Origin: CAZOOK01 sp964581385
Lineage (GTDB): Bacteria; Pseudomonadota; Gammaproteobacteria; Nevskiales; Nevskiaceae
NCBI GenBank assembly: GCA_964581385.1
Contig: CAZOOK010000024.1
Location: forward strand, 1-64,000
Length of the DNA: 64,000 nucleotides
Reading direction: 5' to 3'
Position numbers and translations under genes: made by a program. Shown here in pieces: positions 25,633-33,462 of this stretch (position 1 is its first letter; the number at the start of each line of letters is the position of its first letter). Below the pieces are notes generated by a model. It was not told where the DNA came from and ran no database searches. It saw only the letters and a list, made by a program, of their open reading frames with translations.

Positions 25633-25932
25633 ATGGACGACAATGAGACTATTGCCAAAGCGAAACGCGACCGTGGCGCCACCGATAAGCTCAAAGGTCA
25701 TACCAAAGAGGTGATCGGCACCGTCAAGGAGAAAATCGGTTCCGCGGTAGGCGATCACGAGCTGGAAGCGAAAGGGAAAGTGCAGCACGCCGAAGGCCGT
25801 GAAAATCGGCTCAAGGGCGAAATGAAGGAATCGATCGCCGATGTCGAAAACAAAGTGCGCGAACGCGTCGATAAATTCAAGGCCGGTGCGGAAGTCCTGG
25901 CCGAAAAAGTGAAAGAAAAATTGGATCATTGA
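25633..25932 (+). CDS. CsbD-like stress protein
   Basis: A 99-residue, highly charged helical protein. The start MDDNETIAKAKRDRGATDKLKG follows an apparent ribosome site (GGAGATT, 25623-25629) and the sequence has the CsbD pattern: KLKGHTKEVIGTVKEKIGSAVGD, ELEAKGKVQHAEGRENRLKGE. CsbD proteins accumulate in stress and stationary phase, but have no known biochemical role. The tail (KVRERVDKFKAGAEVLAEKVKEKLDH) is a further helical repeat. A strong terminator follows. Confidence 0.9.
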   Translation: MDDNETIAKAKRDRGATDKLKGHTKEVIGTVKEKIGSAVGDHELEAKGKVQHAEGRENRLKGEMKESIADVENKVRERVDKFKAGAEVLAEKVKEKLDH

Positions 25933-25940
25933 TCGGCGCT

Positions 25941-25986
25941 GCCTTCTTGAAGAAGGCGCGGTAAAAATCCGCGCCTTCTTTAGGCA
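25941..25986 (+). terminator. Rho-independent terminator after csbD
   Basis: AAGAAGGCGCGG (25950-25961) pairs with CCGCGCCTTCTT (25969-25980), a 12-bp stem followed by TTTAGG. The left arm can also pair with GCCTTCTT at 25941-25948 just upstream, so two competing hairpins are possible. Confidence 0.85.
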
Positions 25987-26107
25987 GAAACTGATCGACT
26001 CGACTGATCAACTCGTTGTTCATTTCGTTTTGATCCCTCAATTGTCGCTTGGTGGGAGCGGTTAAGATCTGACTCACCGATCTGGCTGCGCAAGGGCGCG
26101 TTTTCCG

Positions 26108-26947
26108 ATGAACCCCACCGACAAATCCACCGCTTTTCCATCCCCTATCGTTCTCCAGAAACCAAGCGGAGCACGCGCGACGGTCAGTCCGTATGGCGCG
26201 CATGTACTGTCGTGGCGACCGGCCGGGGACGAAGAGCGTTTGTTCCTGAGTGAGCGCGCGGAATATCGGTTCGGCACGCCGATCCGTGGTGGCGTGCCGG
26301 TGATTTTTCCGCAGTTCGCAGGCGAGGGCACGCTGCCGAAGAAACATGGTTTTGCACGCACCGCACTGTGGAAGATGGTCGAGCAAACGCCAACTCGCGC
26401 GCAATTGCATCTGACCGATGCCCAGGCCAGCCATGAGCTGTGGCCGTTCCGCTATCTCGCGGAAATCACCGTGACGCTGGATGACACGTCATTGCGGGTG
26501 GAACTCGCAGTGAGCAACCATGATGAGCGGGCGTTCGCGTTTACCGCCGCGTTGCATACCTATATCCGCGTGGCTAATGCCGACAATGCTGTCGTGCATG
26601 GCTTGCGCGGATTGCGCTATCGAGACACCGCACATAATGGCGTCGAAGCTGATGAACGTCCCGAGGCTCTGCGTATCGAAGACGAAATCGACCGCATCTA
26701 TTTCAACGTGCCGACGGAACCGGCGATCGCATTGCGCGAACCCTCACGTCGCACGCGCATCAGCGGCGAGGGCTTCTGCGACGTCGTGGTCTGGAATCCG
26801 GGTGCGGACAAGGCCGCGCAGTTCGCCGATCTCGATCCGGAAGGCTGGCGACGCTTCGTCTGTGTCGAGTCGGCGGTCATCGGCAAGACGGTGAAGCTGG
26901 CACCGAAACAGCGTTGGAGTGGCGCGCAGATTCTTCATTCGGACTGA
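26108..26947 (+). CDS. D-hexose-6-phosphate mutarotase (YeaD)
   Basis: A 279-residue galactose-mutarotase-fold protein. It has the typical YeaD run: HVLSWRPAGDEERLFLSERAEYR, GTPIRGGVPVIFPQFAGEGTLPKKHGFART, the LHTYIRVANADNAVVHGL segment with the catalytic His, and VVVWNPGADKAAQFADLDPEGWRRFVCVESA. It interconverts anomers of glucose-6-phosphate and related sugar phosphates. It stands alone after the CsbD terminator. Confidence 0.94.
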   Translation: MNPTDKSTAFPSPIVLQKPSGARATVSPYGAHVLSWRPAGDEERLFLSERAEYRFGTPIRGGVPVIFPQFAGEGTLPKKHGFARTALWKMVEQTPTRAQLHLTDAQASHELWPFRYLAEITVTLDDTSLRVELAVSNHDERAFAFTAALHTYIRVANADNAVVHGLRGLRYRDTAHNGVEADERPEALRIEDEIDRIYFNVPTEPAIALREPSRRTRISGEGFCDVVVWNPGADKAAQFADLDPEGWRRFVCVESAVIGKTVKLAPKQRWSGAQILHSD

Positions 26948-27058
26948 TCGTCGGTTTTCTCTCTACACTAAACTGGCGGCTTGCCAGCCCGGTTGAACGA
27001 CTGCGTCACGTCGACCGGATCCAATCAAGAACTATAGAGATGCCACGGCCTCGCGCCC

Positions 27059-28342
27059 ATGAGAGTCCTCTACACCGTCCTCCTCCACATCGCCGCGCCC
27101 TTCGTACTGCTGCGGCTGCTGTGGAAGAGCCGCAAGCAAATCGAATACCGGCGCCGGATCGGTGAACGCTTCGGCTTTGTCCGCCGCGCGCGTGATGGAG
27201 TCGCCGTGTGGGTGCATGCGGTATCGGTCGGCGAGACGCTGGCGGCGGCGCCGTTCATCGAAGCGCTGATCGCGCGTCATGGCGAAGGTCGCGTGTGGGT
27301 GACGACGACGACGCCAACCGGTTCCGAACGCGCGGTCGCCGCATTCGGCCAGCGCGTGCGTCACAGCTACGCGCCCTACGATCTGCCGTTCGCGGTGTGG
27401 CTGTTCTTGTGGCTGGTAAAACCGCAGCGCGTTGTCATCATGGAAACGGAGCTGTGGCCGAACCTGTTCCACGCCTGCGCGCGACGCGAACTGCCGCTAG
27501 TGATCGCCAACGCGCGGCTGTCGCAGCGCTCGTTTCGAGGCTACAGCTTTCTACACGGATTTTTCGAATCAGTGCTGTGCAACTGCACGGTAATCGCCGC
27601 GCAGTCGGCAGCGGACGCGGAGCGCTTCCGCGCGCTCGGCGCGCCAGCGAAGCGCGTGCAGGCGATCGGCAATATCAAGCTCGATATCGAGCCGCCCGCA
27701 GCGCAGGTCGAGCAAGGCCAGGCGCTACGGCTGCGGCTCGGGCGTACGCGTCCGGTGTGGATCGCGGCGAGCACGCACGCGGGCGAAGAAGAAGCCGCGC
27801 TCGCGGCGCACCGGCGCGTGCTCGCGCGCTATTCGGAAGCGGCGCTGATTCTGGTTCCACGCCATCCGCAGCGTTTCCCGGAGCTGTGGAAGTGGCTGAC
27901 ACTCAGCCGCCTGCGTCTGGCGCCGCGCAGCGCCATCGGCGCCGCCGGCGCGCCGGGCGATCTGCGCGACGTGCAGATCCTGTTCGGCGACAGCATGGGT
28001 GAGATGTTCACCTATCTCGCCGCGAGCGATATCGCCTTCGTCGGCGGCAGCCTCGCCGCGATCGGCGGTCACAACGTGCTGGAGCCGGCGGCGCTGAAAC
28101 TGCCGGTGCTGTTCGGTCCGCATATGTCGAATTTCGTCTCAGCACGCGAGCTGTTGCTGACGGCGAACGCTGCGCTGGAAGTCGCCGACGCGAACGCGCT
28201 CGCCGAAGCCGTGATCGCACTGCTCGCCGATCCCGAACGGCGCGCGCGCATGGGCACGGCGGCAGAAGCCGCGATCGCCGCCAATCGCGGTGCGTTGCAA
28301 CGATTGCTGGCCTTGCTCGACTCACTCACGCCGGCACGCTGA
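27059..28342 (+). CDS. waaA: 3-deoxy-D-manno-octulosonic acid transferase
   Basis: A 427-residue GT30 glycosyltransferase that adds Kdo to lipid A on the cytoplasmic face of the inner membrane. An N-terminal hydrophobic stretch (LYTVLLHIAAPFVLLRLLW) anchors it. The catalytic Glu is in WVHAVSVGETLAA; further signature segments are VIMETELWPNLFHACARRELPLVIANARLS, IAASTHAGEEE and FVGGSLAAIGGHNVLEPAAL. The stop overlaps the next start by one base, as TGATG. Confidence 0.97.
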   Translation: MRVLYTVLLHIAAPFVLLRLLWKSRKQIEYRRRIGERFGFVRRARDGVAVWVHAVSVGETLAAAPFIEALIARHGEGRVWVTTTTPTGSERAVAAFGQRVRHSYAPYDLPFAVWLFLWLVKPQRVVIMETELWPNLFHACARRELPLVIANARLSQRSFRGYSFLHGFFESVLCNCTVIAAQSAADAERFRALGAPAKRVQAIGNIKLDIEPPAAQVEQGQALRLRLGRTRPVWIAASTHAGEEEAALAAHRRVLARYSEAALILVPRHPQRFPELWKWLTLSRLRLAPRSAIGAAGAPGDLRDVQILFGDSMGEMFTYLAASDIAFVGGSLAAIGGHNVLEPAALKLPVLFGPHMSNFVSARELLLTANAALEVADANALAEAVIALLADPERRARMGTAAEAAIAANRGALQRLLALLDSLTPAR

Positions 28343-29349
28343 TGTCCGTCGAAGAACTGATTCAACTGCGCCGCGAAGGACTCTACTGTCCCGCCGGAGA
28401 TTTCTACATCGATCCGAGCAAGCGCGTCGCACGTGCCGTCATCACACACGCGCACGGCGATCACGCCAAGTCCGGCTGTGGTCGCTACTGGGCCGCGGCG
28501 TCGGGCGCCGGTCTGCTGCGCGAACGCCTCGGCCGCGCCGCGACCATCGAAGCGACACCGTACGGACAGCGCTTCACGCTCGGCGGCACGCAGGTATCAC
28601 TGCATCCGGCCGGACATATCCTCGGCTCAGCGCAGGTGCGCATCGAACACGAAGGCCGGGTGTGGGTCGTGTCCGGCGACTACAAACGCGATGCCGATCC
28701 CTCCTGCGAACCATTCGAAGTCGTCCCTTGCGATGTCTTCGTTACCGAATCCACCTTCGCGATGCCCGCGCACCAATGGCCGCAGCCGGAAACCGTGGCG
28801 CAGGAAATCTTCGACTGGTGGCAAGCATGCAAGCACGACGGCCGGACGGCCGTGCTGTTCTGCTACGCGCTCGGCAAAGCACAGCGCGTGCTCGCCGAAC
28901 TGGCACGCCACACCGACGAAACCGTGTGCCTGCACCCGTCGATGAACGCGCTCGTCCGCATCTATCGCAAAGCCGGCATCAAGCTGCTGCCGACGGTGGC
29001 CGTCGGCAATCTACCGAAAGGCACTAACTTCGCGGGCCGTCTCGTCCTCGCACCACCGGGCGCGGGCGGCACCTCATGGATGAAACGCTTCGCACCGTAC
29101 GTGACCGGCTTTGCCTCCGGCTGGATGGGCGAAAGCGGCAGCCGCCGGCTCGCCGCCTACGATCGCGGCTTCGTGTTGTCCGATCATGCCGATTGGGATG
29201 CGCTGCTGCGCACCGTGAATGAAACCGGCGCGCGGCGTGTGTTGACGATGCATGGCGACGCCGACGCATTGCTCGTGGTGCTGCGCGAGCAGGGGATTAA
29301 TGCCGGCAAGCTTGAAAAACCGCCAGCGGCGATAGCGGCGATTGCCTGA
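28342..29349 (+). CDS. Ligase-associated DNA exonuclease (MBL fold)
   Basis: A 335-residue metallo-beta-lactamase/beta-CASP nuclease. The metal motif HAHGDHAKSGCG is at residue ~33, with PAGHILGSAQVRIEHEG and a SGDYKR segment, the STFAMP strand and a C-terminal SDHADWDALL. This subfamily usually sits beside an ATP-dependent DNA ligase and an Lhr-like helicase; neither is nearby, and instead the gene is coupled to waaA by a one-base overlap. The family is thought to process DNA or RNA ends. Confidence 0.9.
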   Translation: MSVEELIQLRREGLYCPAGDFYIDPSKRVARAVITHAHGDHAKSGCGRYWAAASGAGLLRERLGRAATIEATPYGQRFTLGGTQVSLHPAGHILGSAQVRIEHEGRVWVVSGDYKRDADPSCEPFEVVPCDVFVTESTFAMPAHQWPQPETVAQEIFDWWQACKHDGRTAVLFCYALGKAQRVLAELARHTDETVCLHPSMNALVRIYRKAGIKLLPTVAVGNLPKGTNFAGRLVLAPPGAGGTSWMKRFAPYVTGFASGWMGESGSRRLAAYDRGFVLSDHADWDALLRTVNETGARRVLTMHGDADALLVVLREQGINAGKLEKPPAAIAAIA

Positions 29350-29385
29350 GCGGGGCGATGAATAGATATCGCGTCTAGAATGTAG

Positions 29386-29412
29386 CCTCGATGGAGCGCA
29401 GCGGAATCGAGG
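29386..29412. repeat. Short inverted repeat, copy 1 of an interspersed family
   Basis: CCTCGAT (29386-29392) and ATCGAGG (29406-29412) form a perfect 7-bp inverted repeat around GGAGCGCAGCGGA. A degenerate copy lies at 30662-30690 and a fragment resembling its core lies near 58875. It is close to REP-like sequences that I know to be common in intergenic DNA of related bacteria. Confidence 0.5.
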
Positions 29413-29534
29413 ACAACCCTACGCTTGCTAAGCTTGCTCGGATCCGGCCGAACAGTTTGAATTATCTATTGCCGCTCTCTTCGGTTGTTGCCTTAACATG
29501 TGGCGCAATCACAAACTGAGGAAGTAAGCCATTT

Positions 29535-30479
29535 ATGCACTTCATACGGAAATCAGTCTTTGCATTGACGATCGCTTTGCCGCTGACGTCGCTGGCGATG
29601 TCATTTGTCCCTGGAGACTATTACACCTCCGACGGACAATCGGTCAATCATTTCTCTACTGATGGTACGAAGCTTGAAAGTATGAGCGTTGAATCCATTG
29701 GGACCGATTCACGCGGCATCGCTTTTGGCCCATTGTCGAAGTTGTACGTTGTAGGCGACAACACATTCACATCAGCTGGTTCTGGCCCGGCGACCGTTAG
29801 TGTATTTAACGCCCGAGGAAAGATTGTGCACTCATATACCTTCGATGGGTGGATCGGAGGCTTGGCAACCGCTGGAAATATCCGTTTTAGTCCACACGGG
29901 CGTTATTTCTACGTTGGTGCTCAAGACGGCGTATATCGATTCCAAGTTGGAGACACGACGGGAACGAAGTTTATCAGCGTCCAAGCTAACGACATATCGG
30001 TACTCGCCAATGGCGACATTCTCGTTGCCAGTGAATATTCGCTGAGTCGGTATGATCGCTCCGGTCGCCTCCTGGCGACAGTTCCTGAGACAATTAATGA
30101 TCCATTGGGACTGACTGTGGGAATCTCCGCGTTTGGCGTTGATCTGACGGACGTCAGGGGGATTGAGTACGACGCAAACACTGACACGACGTTCGTAACG
30201 ATGCTCGGCTATTCCGGGTATCAGACCGATATGAATTTTAAGATCCTCGCGCTGCAGGGATTCAGCAACACGTTAAAGGGCATCGGTGACTATTGGTACG
30301 GCAGCGAAATGGCCTCTACCGGGAGCGGTCACCTAATCGTTGGAAGTTGGGCGCAAGCACCGGGTATTTTCAGCATAAGTGGTAATAGCCCTATAACGAT
30401 GATGCAGACGGGGATGTTTGCTGGAGGAAGTGCACCGTTTGTGACTGTAATGGCCCCGAAATCTGGAACGGGTGCGTAA
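29535..30479 (+). CDS. Secreted beta-propeller-like protein
   Basis: A 314-residue protein with a signal peptide (IRKSVFALTIALPLTSLAMS). It has repeating strand patterns of ~45 residues, such as GGLATAGNIRFSPHGRYFYVGAQDGVYRFQVGD-type units followed by SVLANGDILVASEYSLSRYDRSGRLLATV, that suggest a six- or seven-bladed SMP30/NHL-like propeller. No conserved catalytic residue was recognised. Codon use is visibly less GC-biased than in neighbours (many TAT, AAT, GTT and ATT codons), and repeats flank it, so recent acquisition is likely. Confidence 0.7.
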   Translation: MHFIRKSVFALTIALPLTSLAMSFVPGDYYTSDGQSVNHFSTDGTKLESMSVESIGTDSRGIAFGPLSKLYVVGDNTFTSAGSGPATVSVFNARGKIVHSYTFDGWIGGLATAGNIRFSPHGRYFYVGAQDGVYRFQVGDTTGTKFISVQANDISVLANGDILVASEYSLSRYDRSGRLLATVPETINDPLGLTVGISAFGVDLTDVRGIEYDANTDTTFVTMLGYSGYQTDMNFKILALQGFSNTLKGIGDYWYGSEMASTGSGHLIVGSWAQAPGIFSISGNSPITMMQTGMFAGGSAPFVTVMAPKSGTGA

Positions 30480-30509
30480 GCTAAGGGTCATCGAATCAGG
30501 AGAGTATCG

Positions 30510-30653
30510 ATGACGAGCAGCAAATGGGTACGCAAGCGGCACACACCGGACTTCAAAGTGCCAAGCCGCGACGGCTTCGATTGGTCGTGGAGTCGTAGCG
30601 AAGGTGCGATGAGCCTGCGAATGGCATCGGTCTAAGTGGGGTCAGACTCTGAG
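30510..30653 (+). CDS. Small ORF of unknown function
   Basis: A 47-codon frame (MTSSKWVRKRHTPDFKVPSR...) preceded by AGGAGAG 4-10 bases upstream, which is an excellent ribosome site. It is rich in Arg, Ser and Trp in its first 30 codons. Its stop falls inside the GGGGTCAGACTC repeat, so the C-terminal end may be derived from repeat DNA, or the gene truncated by it. It resembles nothing I know; the ribosome site is the main support. Confidence 0.35.
30639..30650 (+). repeat. GGGGTCAGACTC direct repeat, copy 1
   Basis: This 12-mer recurs exactly at 31171-31182, and the two copies bracket the broken fic gene. GGGGTCAG motifs are known around REP-associated and other short mobile sequences; assignment to such an element here is an inference. 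Confidence 0.5.
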
Positions 30654-30661
30654 CAAGCGTG

Positions 30662-30690
30662 GCCTTGATGAAGCATAGCGGAGTTAAGGG
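30662..30690. repeat. Degenerate copy 2 of the interspersed inverted repeat
   Basis: CCTTGATGAAGCATAGCGGA followed by GTTAAGG aligns with the 29386-29412 copy with several transitions. The two copies lie on both sides of the propeller-like gene in the same orientation. Confidence 0.4.
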
Positions 30691-30752
30691 TGAGCCCCGG
30701 AGTCCGTGTTGCTCCATCCAAGCTTGCTGTCCCGAAAATCAGATGAGTTGGC

Positions 30753-31154
30753 TCAACTCGGCGTGCGGAACAGGTTCAAATATTCATCGAAGAGAAAGAT
30801 GCGATTGCGTTGCCGTGCATCCAGCGGCCGCAGGAGACCGCGGTCGGTGAAGATCTCAATCATCGCGTTCGCCGTCTTCGGCGTGCAGTCGAGCACTTTC
30901 TGGACATCCGCCGACGTTACGGCAGGAGACTGGAACAGGTGGCGTAGCAGTTTCATCCCATCCTTGGTGCGGCGGCCCATTTCGAGGACGATGTGGTCGG
31001 TACTTTGCCGCAGATCAAGAATCCGCTCGAAAGCCTGACGGCTGCTCGCTGCCGTTTCAGCGACAGCGGTGAGAAATAAGCGTACCTAGTGCAGCAGATC
31101 GTTCGACGCTCGCACTACGCTCAGCGCATCGTAATAAGCGCCGCGATGCCGCTC
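30753..31154 (-). pseudogene. Broken Fic-family gene (C-terminal part)
   Basis: The minus strand encodes ~130 residues of the C-terminal part of a Fic (AMP-transferase) protein. From about 31154: ERHRGAYYDALSVVRASNDLLH, then an in-frame TAG at 31086-31088 where homologues have a Trp (NDL..W[IV].FFL), then VRLFLTAVAETAASSRQAFE and the winged-helix tail, ending DARQRNRIFLFDEYLNLF. The catalytic HPFxxGNG motif and everything before it are missing. The frame is intact otherwise, so it is a 5'-truncated gene with a nonsense mutation. The last 75 residues could still be translated from an ATG at 30980, but would lack activity. Confidence 0.75.
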
Positions 31155-31492
31155 GGGGGAAATGGGGTCAGGGGTCAGACTCGACATAAGAAGGGTTTCC
31201 CTACCCACCCCGCTCTTGGTGTGATTTTCCTTTTTTTTTGGCGGATCGCCGCATCGGCGATCGGTTACGACATAGGTAACAAAATCCGGGGCATGGGTAG
31301 CGCGGTGGGTTGGGGTGAGCTTGCGAACCCCACCAATCGGCATCTTCAGCACCAGCCTACAAAGTTCAGCTCTGTGAACGACAGCTTTCCGGCGATTCAA
31401 CTAGACGAGTTAATGGCGCGTTCCGCCACTCTGCGATGATTATCAACAAATGATTTTGCGCATTGGGCGTGCAGAATCTGCAAAAGCCAACC
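31155..31492. repeat. Gene-free repeat region between the fic remnant and rarD
   Basis: This ~340-base stretch has no credible gene. It contains two GGGGTCAG copies (31164-31170 partly, and 31171-31182 full), a run of nine T's at 31231-31239, and a palindromic unit: GGTGGGTT (31304-31311) against AACCCCACC (31326-31334). The latter looks like an interspersed REP-like element whose translation gives GWGELANPT, which I have seen in many unrelated loci of related bacteria. Confidence 0.5.
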
Positions 31493-32407
31493 CTACGCCT
31501 CAAATTTTTCAGCACGCATAACCCGTTCAATGCGCCGCGTGCGCCACAACCCATCGCCCGCATAAATCACCAACGCCAGCCAGATCGCGCCGAACCCAAT
31601 CGTCTGCACCCGCGTGAACGGCTCGCCGAACAGGAGAACGCCCGTGGCGAGCTGCAGTGTCGGTCCGATGTACTGAATGATGCCGACCAGCGAATACGGG
31701 ATGCGGCGCGCGCCGTAGGCGAATCCAATCAGCGGCACAGCGGTGACGGCGCCGCCGGCGACGAGCAGCGCATCCAGCGGCATCGCGATGTGGCCGAAGG
31801 CACCTTTACCGGCATATTCTTTGACCACTAGATACACCAGCGCCGGCAACAGCAGATAAGCACTTTCGACGCCGAGCCCTGCAATCGCCTCGACGTGAGC
31901 TAGTTTTCGGATCAGGCCATAGGCGCCGAATGACACCGCCAGCGTCAACGCGATCCACGGCAGATGGCCGACCTGCACGGTCAGCCAAGCGACTCCGGCG
32001 GCGGCGCAGGCGACGGACAGCCATTGCGCCGGGTTGAGCCGTTCACGCAGGACCAGCACGCCGAGCAACACGTTGATCAGCGGATTGATGAAATAGCCGA
32101 GGCTGGATTCGACGATGTGGCTGTTGTTCACCGCCCAGATGTAGAGGCCCCAATTGAGGCTGATCAGCAGGCTGCTGACCGCCAGCATCAGGGGCACGCG
32201 CGGCTGCGACAGCGCGGCGCGCAGCCAGCCGGTGCCCTGTTGCAACAGCAAGAAGCCACCGACGAATACCGCGCACCAGACCATGCGGTGCGCCATGATC
32301 TGCAATGCGGGAATGTCGCGCAGCTGGTGCCAGTACAGCGGGAACAGGCCCCACATCACGAAGGCGCCGCAGGTGGCCCAGAAGCCGCTCCAGAAATCGC
32401 GGTTCAT
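31493..32407 (-). CDS. rarD: EamA-family transporter RarD
   Basis: A 304-residue inner-membrane protein of the drug/metabolite transporter superfamily with ~10 hydrophobic helices. The start MNRDFWSGFWATCGAFVMWG at 32407 gives the expected RarD N-terminus. The two EamA repeats are visible, with NWGLYIWAVNNSHIVESSLGYFINP-type and GIIQYIGPTLQLATGVLLFGEPFTRVQ sequence typical of RarD. The substrate is not known with certainty. It is divergent from rlmH, 142 bases away. Confidence 0.95.
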   Translation of the reverse strand: MNRDFWSGFWATCGAFVMWGLFPLYWHQLRDIPALQIMAHRMVWCAVFVGGFLLLQQGTGWLRAALSQPRVPLMLAVSSLLISLNWGLYIWAVNNSHIVESSLGYFINPLINVLLGVLVLRERLNPAQWLSVACAAAGVAWLTVQVGHLPWIALTLAVSFGAYGLIRKLAHVEAIAGLGVESAYLLLPALVYLVVKEYAGKGAFGHIAMPLDALLVAGGAVTAVPLIGFAYGARRIPYSLVGIIQYIGPTLQLATGVLLFGEPFTRVQTIGFGAIWLALVIYAGDGLWRTRRIERVMRAEKFEA

Positions 32408-32549
32408 CGTCGTATCCGCGCCGGAACGGCCGGCGTGCAAAGGGCGGCATGATAGCGCAGCAGGCGAATTGCGGCCGCGCTTTCCTTTGGCGCGCTGGTT
32501 TTGCACACTCGTCATCGACTCTGACCACGCGAGTTTTCATCGAACACAT

Positions 32550-33017
32550 ATGCGCATCCGCCTGATCGCCATCGGTACCCGCATGCCAAGCTGGGTGGAG
32601 GACGGCTACGCCGACTACGCGGAACGCCTGCCGCGCGAGGTGAAGCTGGAGTTGGTCGAGATAGCCGTCGAGCATCGCGGCAAGAATGCAGACATTGCGC
32701 GGCTGCGCGAGGCCGAAGGCGAGAAGTTGTTGCGCGCGGCAGGTGATGCGCGCGTCATCGCGTTCGACGAGCGCGGCGATGCGCTCGATACGATCGGCTG
32801 GTCGAAAGCGCTGAAAGGCTGGCTGCAGGACGGGCGCGACATTGCGCTGCTGGTCGGCGGCCCGGACGGTCATGCGCCGGCGGTGCTGGCGCGAGCGGAG
32901 GCGCGCTGGTCGCTATCGAAGCTAACGTTTCCGCACGCGCTGGTGCGTGTGGTCGTCGCCGAGCAGCTCTATCGCGCGTGGAGCTTGTTGAACAACCATC
33001 CGTATCACCGCGCCTGA
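32550..33017 (+). CDS. rlmH: 23S rRNA (pseudouridine-1915 N3)-methyltransferase RlmH
   Basis: A 155-residue SPOUT methyltransferase modifying m3Psi1915 of 23S rRNA. The start MRIRLIAIGTRMPSWVEDGY is canonical. The SAM-binding knot is seen in DIALLVGGPDGHAP and RWSLSKLTFPHALVRVVVAEQLYRAWSLLNNHPYH. The gene usually follows rsfS directly; here it has been separated from it by seven genes or remnants but is complete. Confidence 0.97.
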   Translation: MRIRLIAIGTRMPSWVEDGYADYAERLPREVKLELVEIAVEHRGKNADIARLREAEGEKLLRAAGDARVIAFDERGDALDTIGWSKALKGWLQDGRDIALLVGGPDGHAPAVLARAEARWSLSKLTFPHALVRVVVAEQLYRAWSLLNNHPYHRA

Positions 33018-33462
33018 GGCAGGTTCATCTTTTGGAGCCGTTACGTATCTTGCGATTCTGGCTTTAGAGTCCGTCGCGTTTCATTCTCTGATCGCAAGCG
33101 ATGTTAGTAGAGAAAAAGAAATTATTATTCGTTCTCTATGTGGACATTCAAATACGCAACCGCTGGCTAGGTATTTTCATCCATTGATGTGTGTTTCAAT
33201 GCACATTTTGAAGCGTATGAGAATGCTCGTTCAGCAAGAGCACTCTAATCTTTCTATTGAGGTGTACGGATAGGAATGCCGGTACCGTCCTTCTTCTAAT
33301 GTGCGGTAGAGGACGTTGAGCGGCACGCTTGACATCGATACAACTCCGTGCAGTACTATTGAATCTGTCGTGACGGCGACAAGAGCCGAAGCTTGGGAAA
33401 GGGCTTTCTCGATCATGCCGCGCCGTCGAATTACTACAAATACTAATTGCGGGTGATCAATC
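33018..33462. other. AT-richer intergenic region upstream of GH26-like gene
   Basis: No gene is seen in these 445 bases. The sequence is clearly poorer in GC than the surroundings (for instance AAGAAATTATTATTCGTTC near 33116). It probably holds the promoter and control region of the secreted glycosidase and may have arrived with it. Confidence 0.4.
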
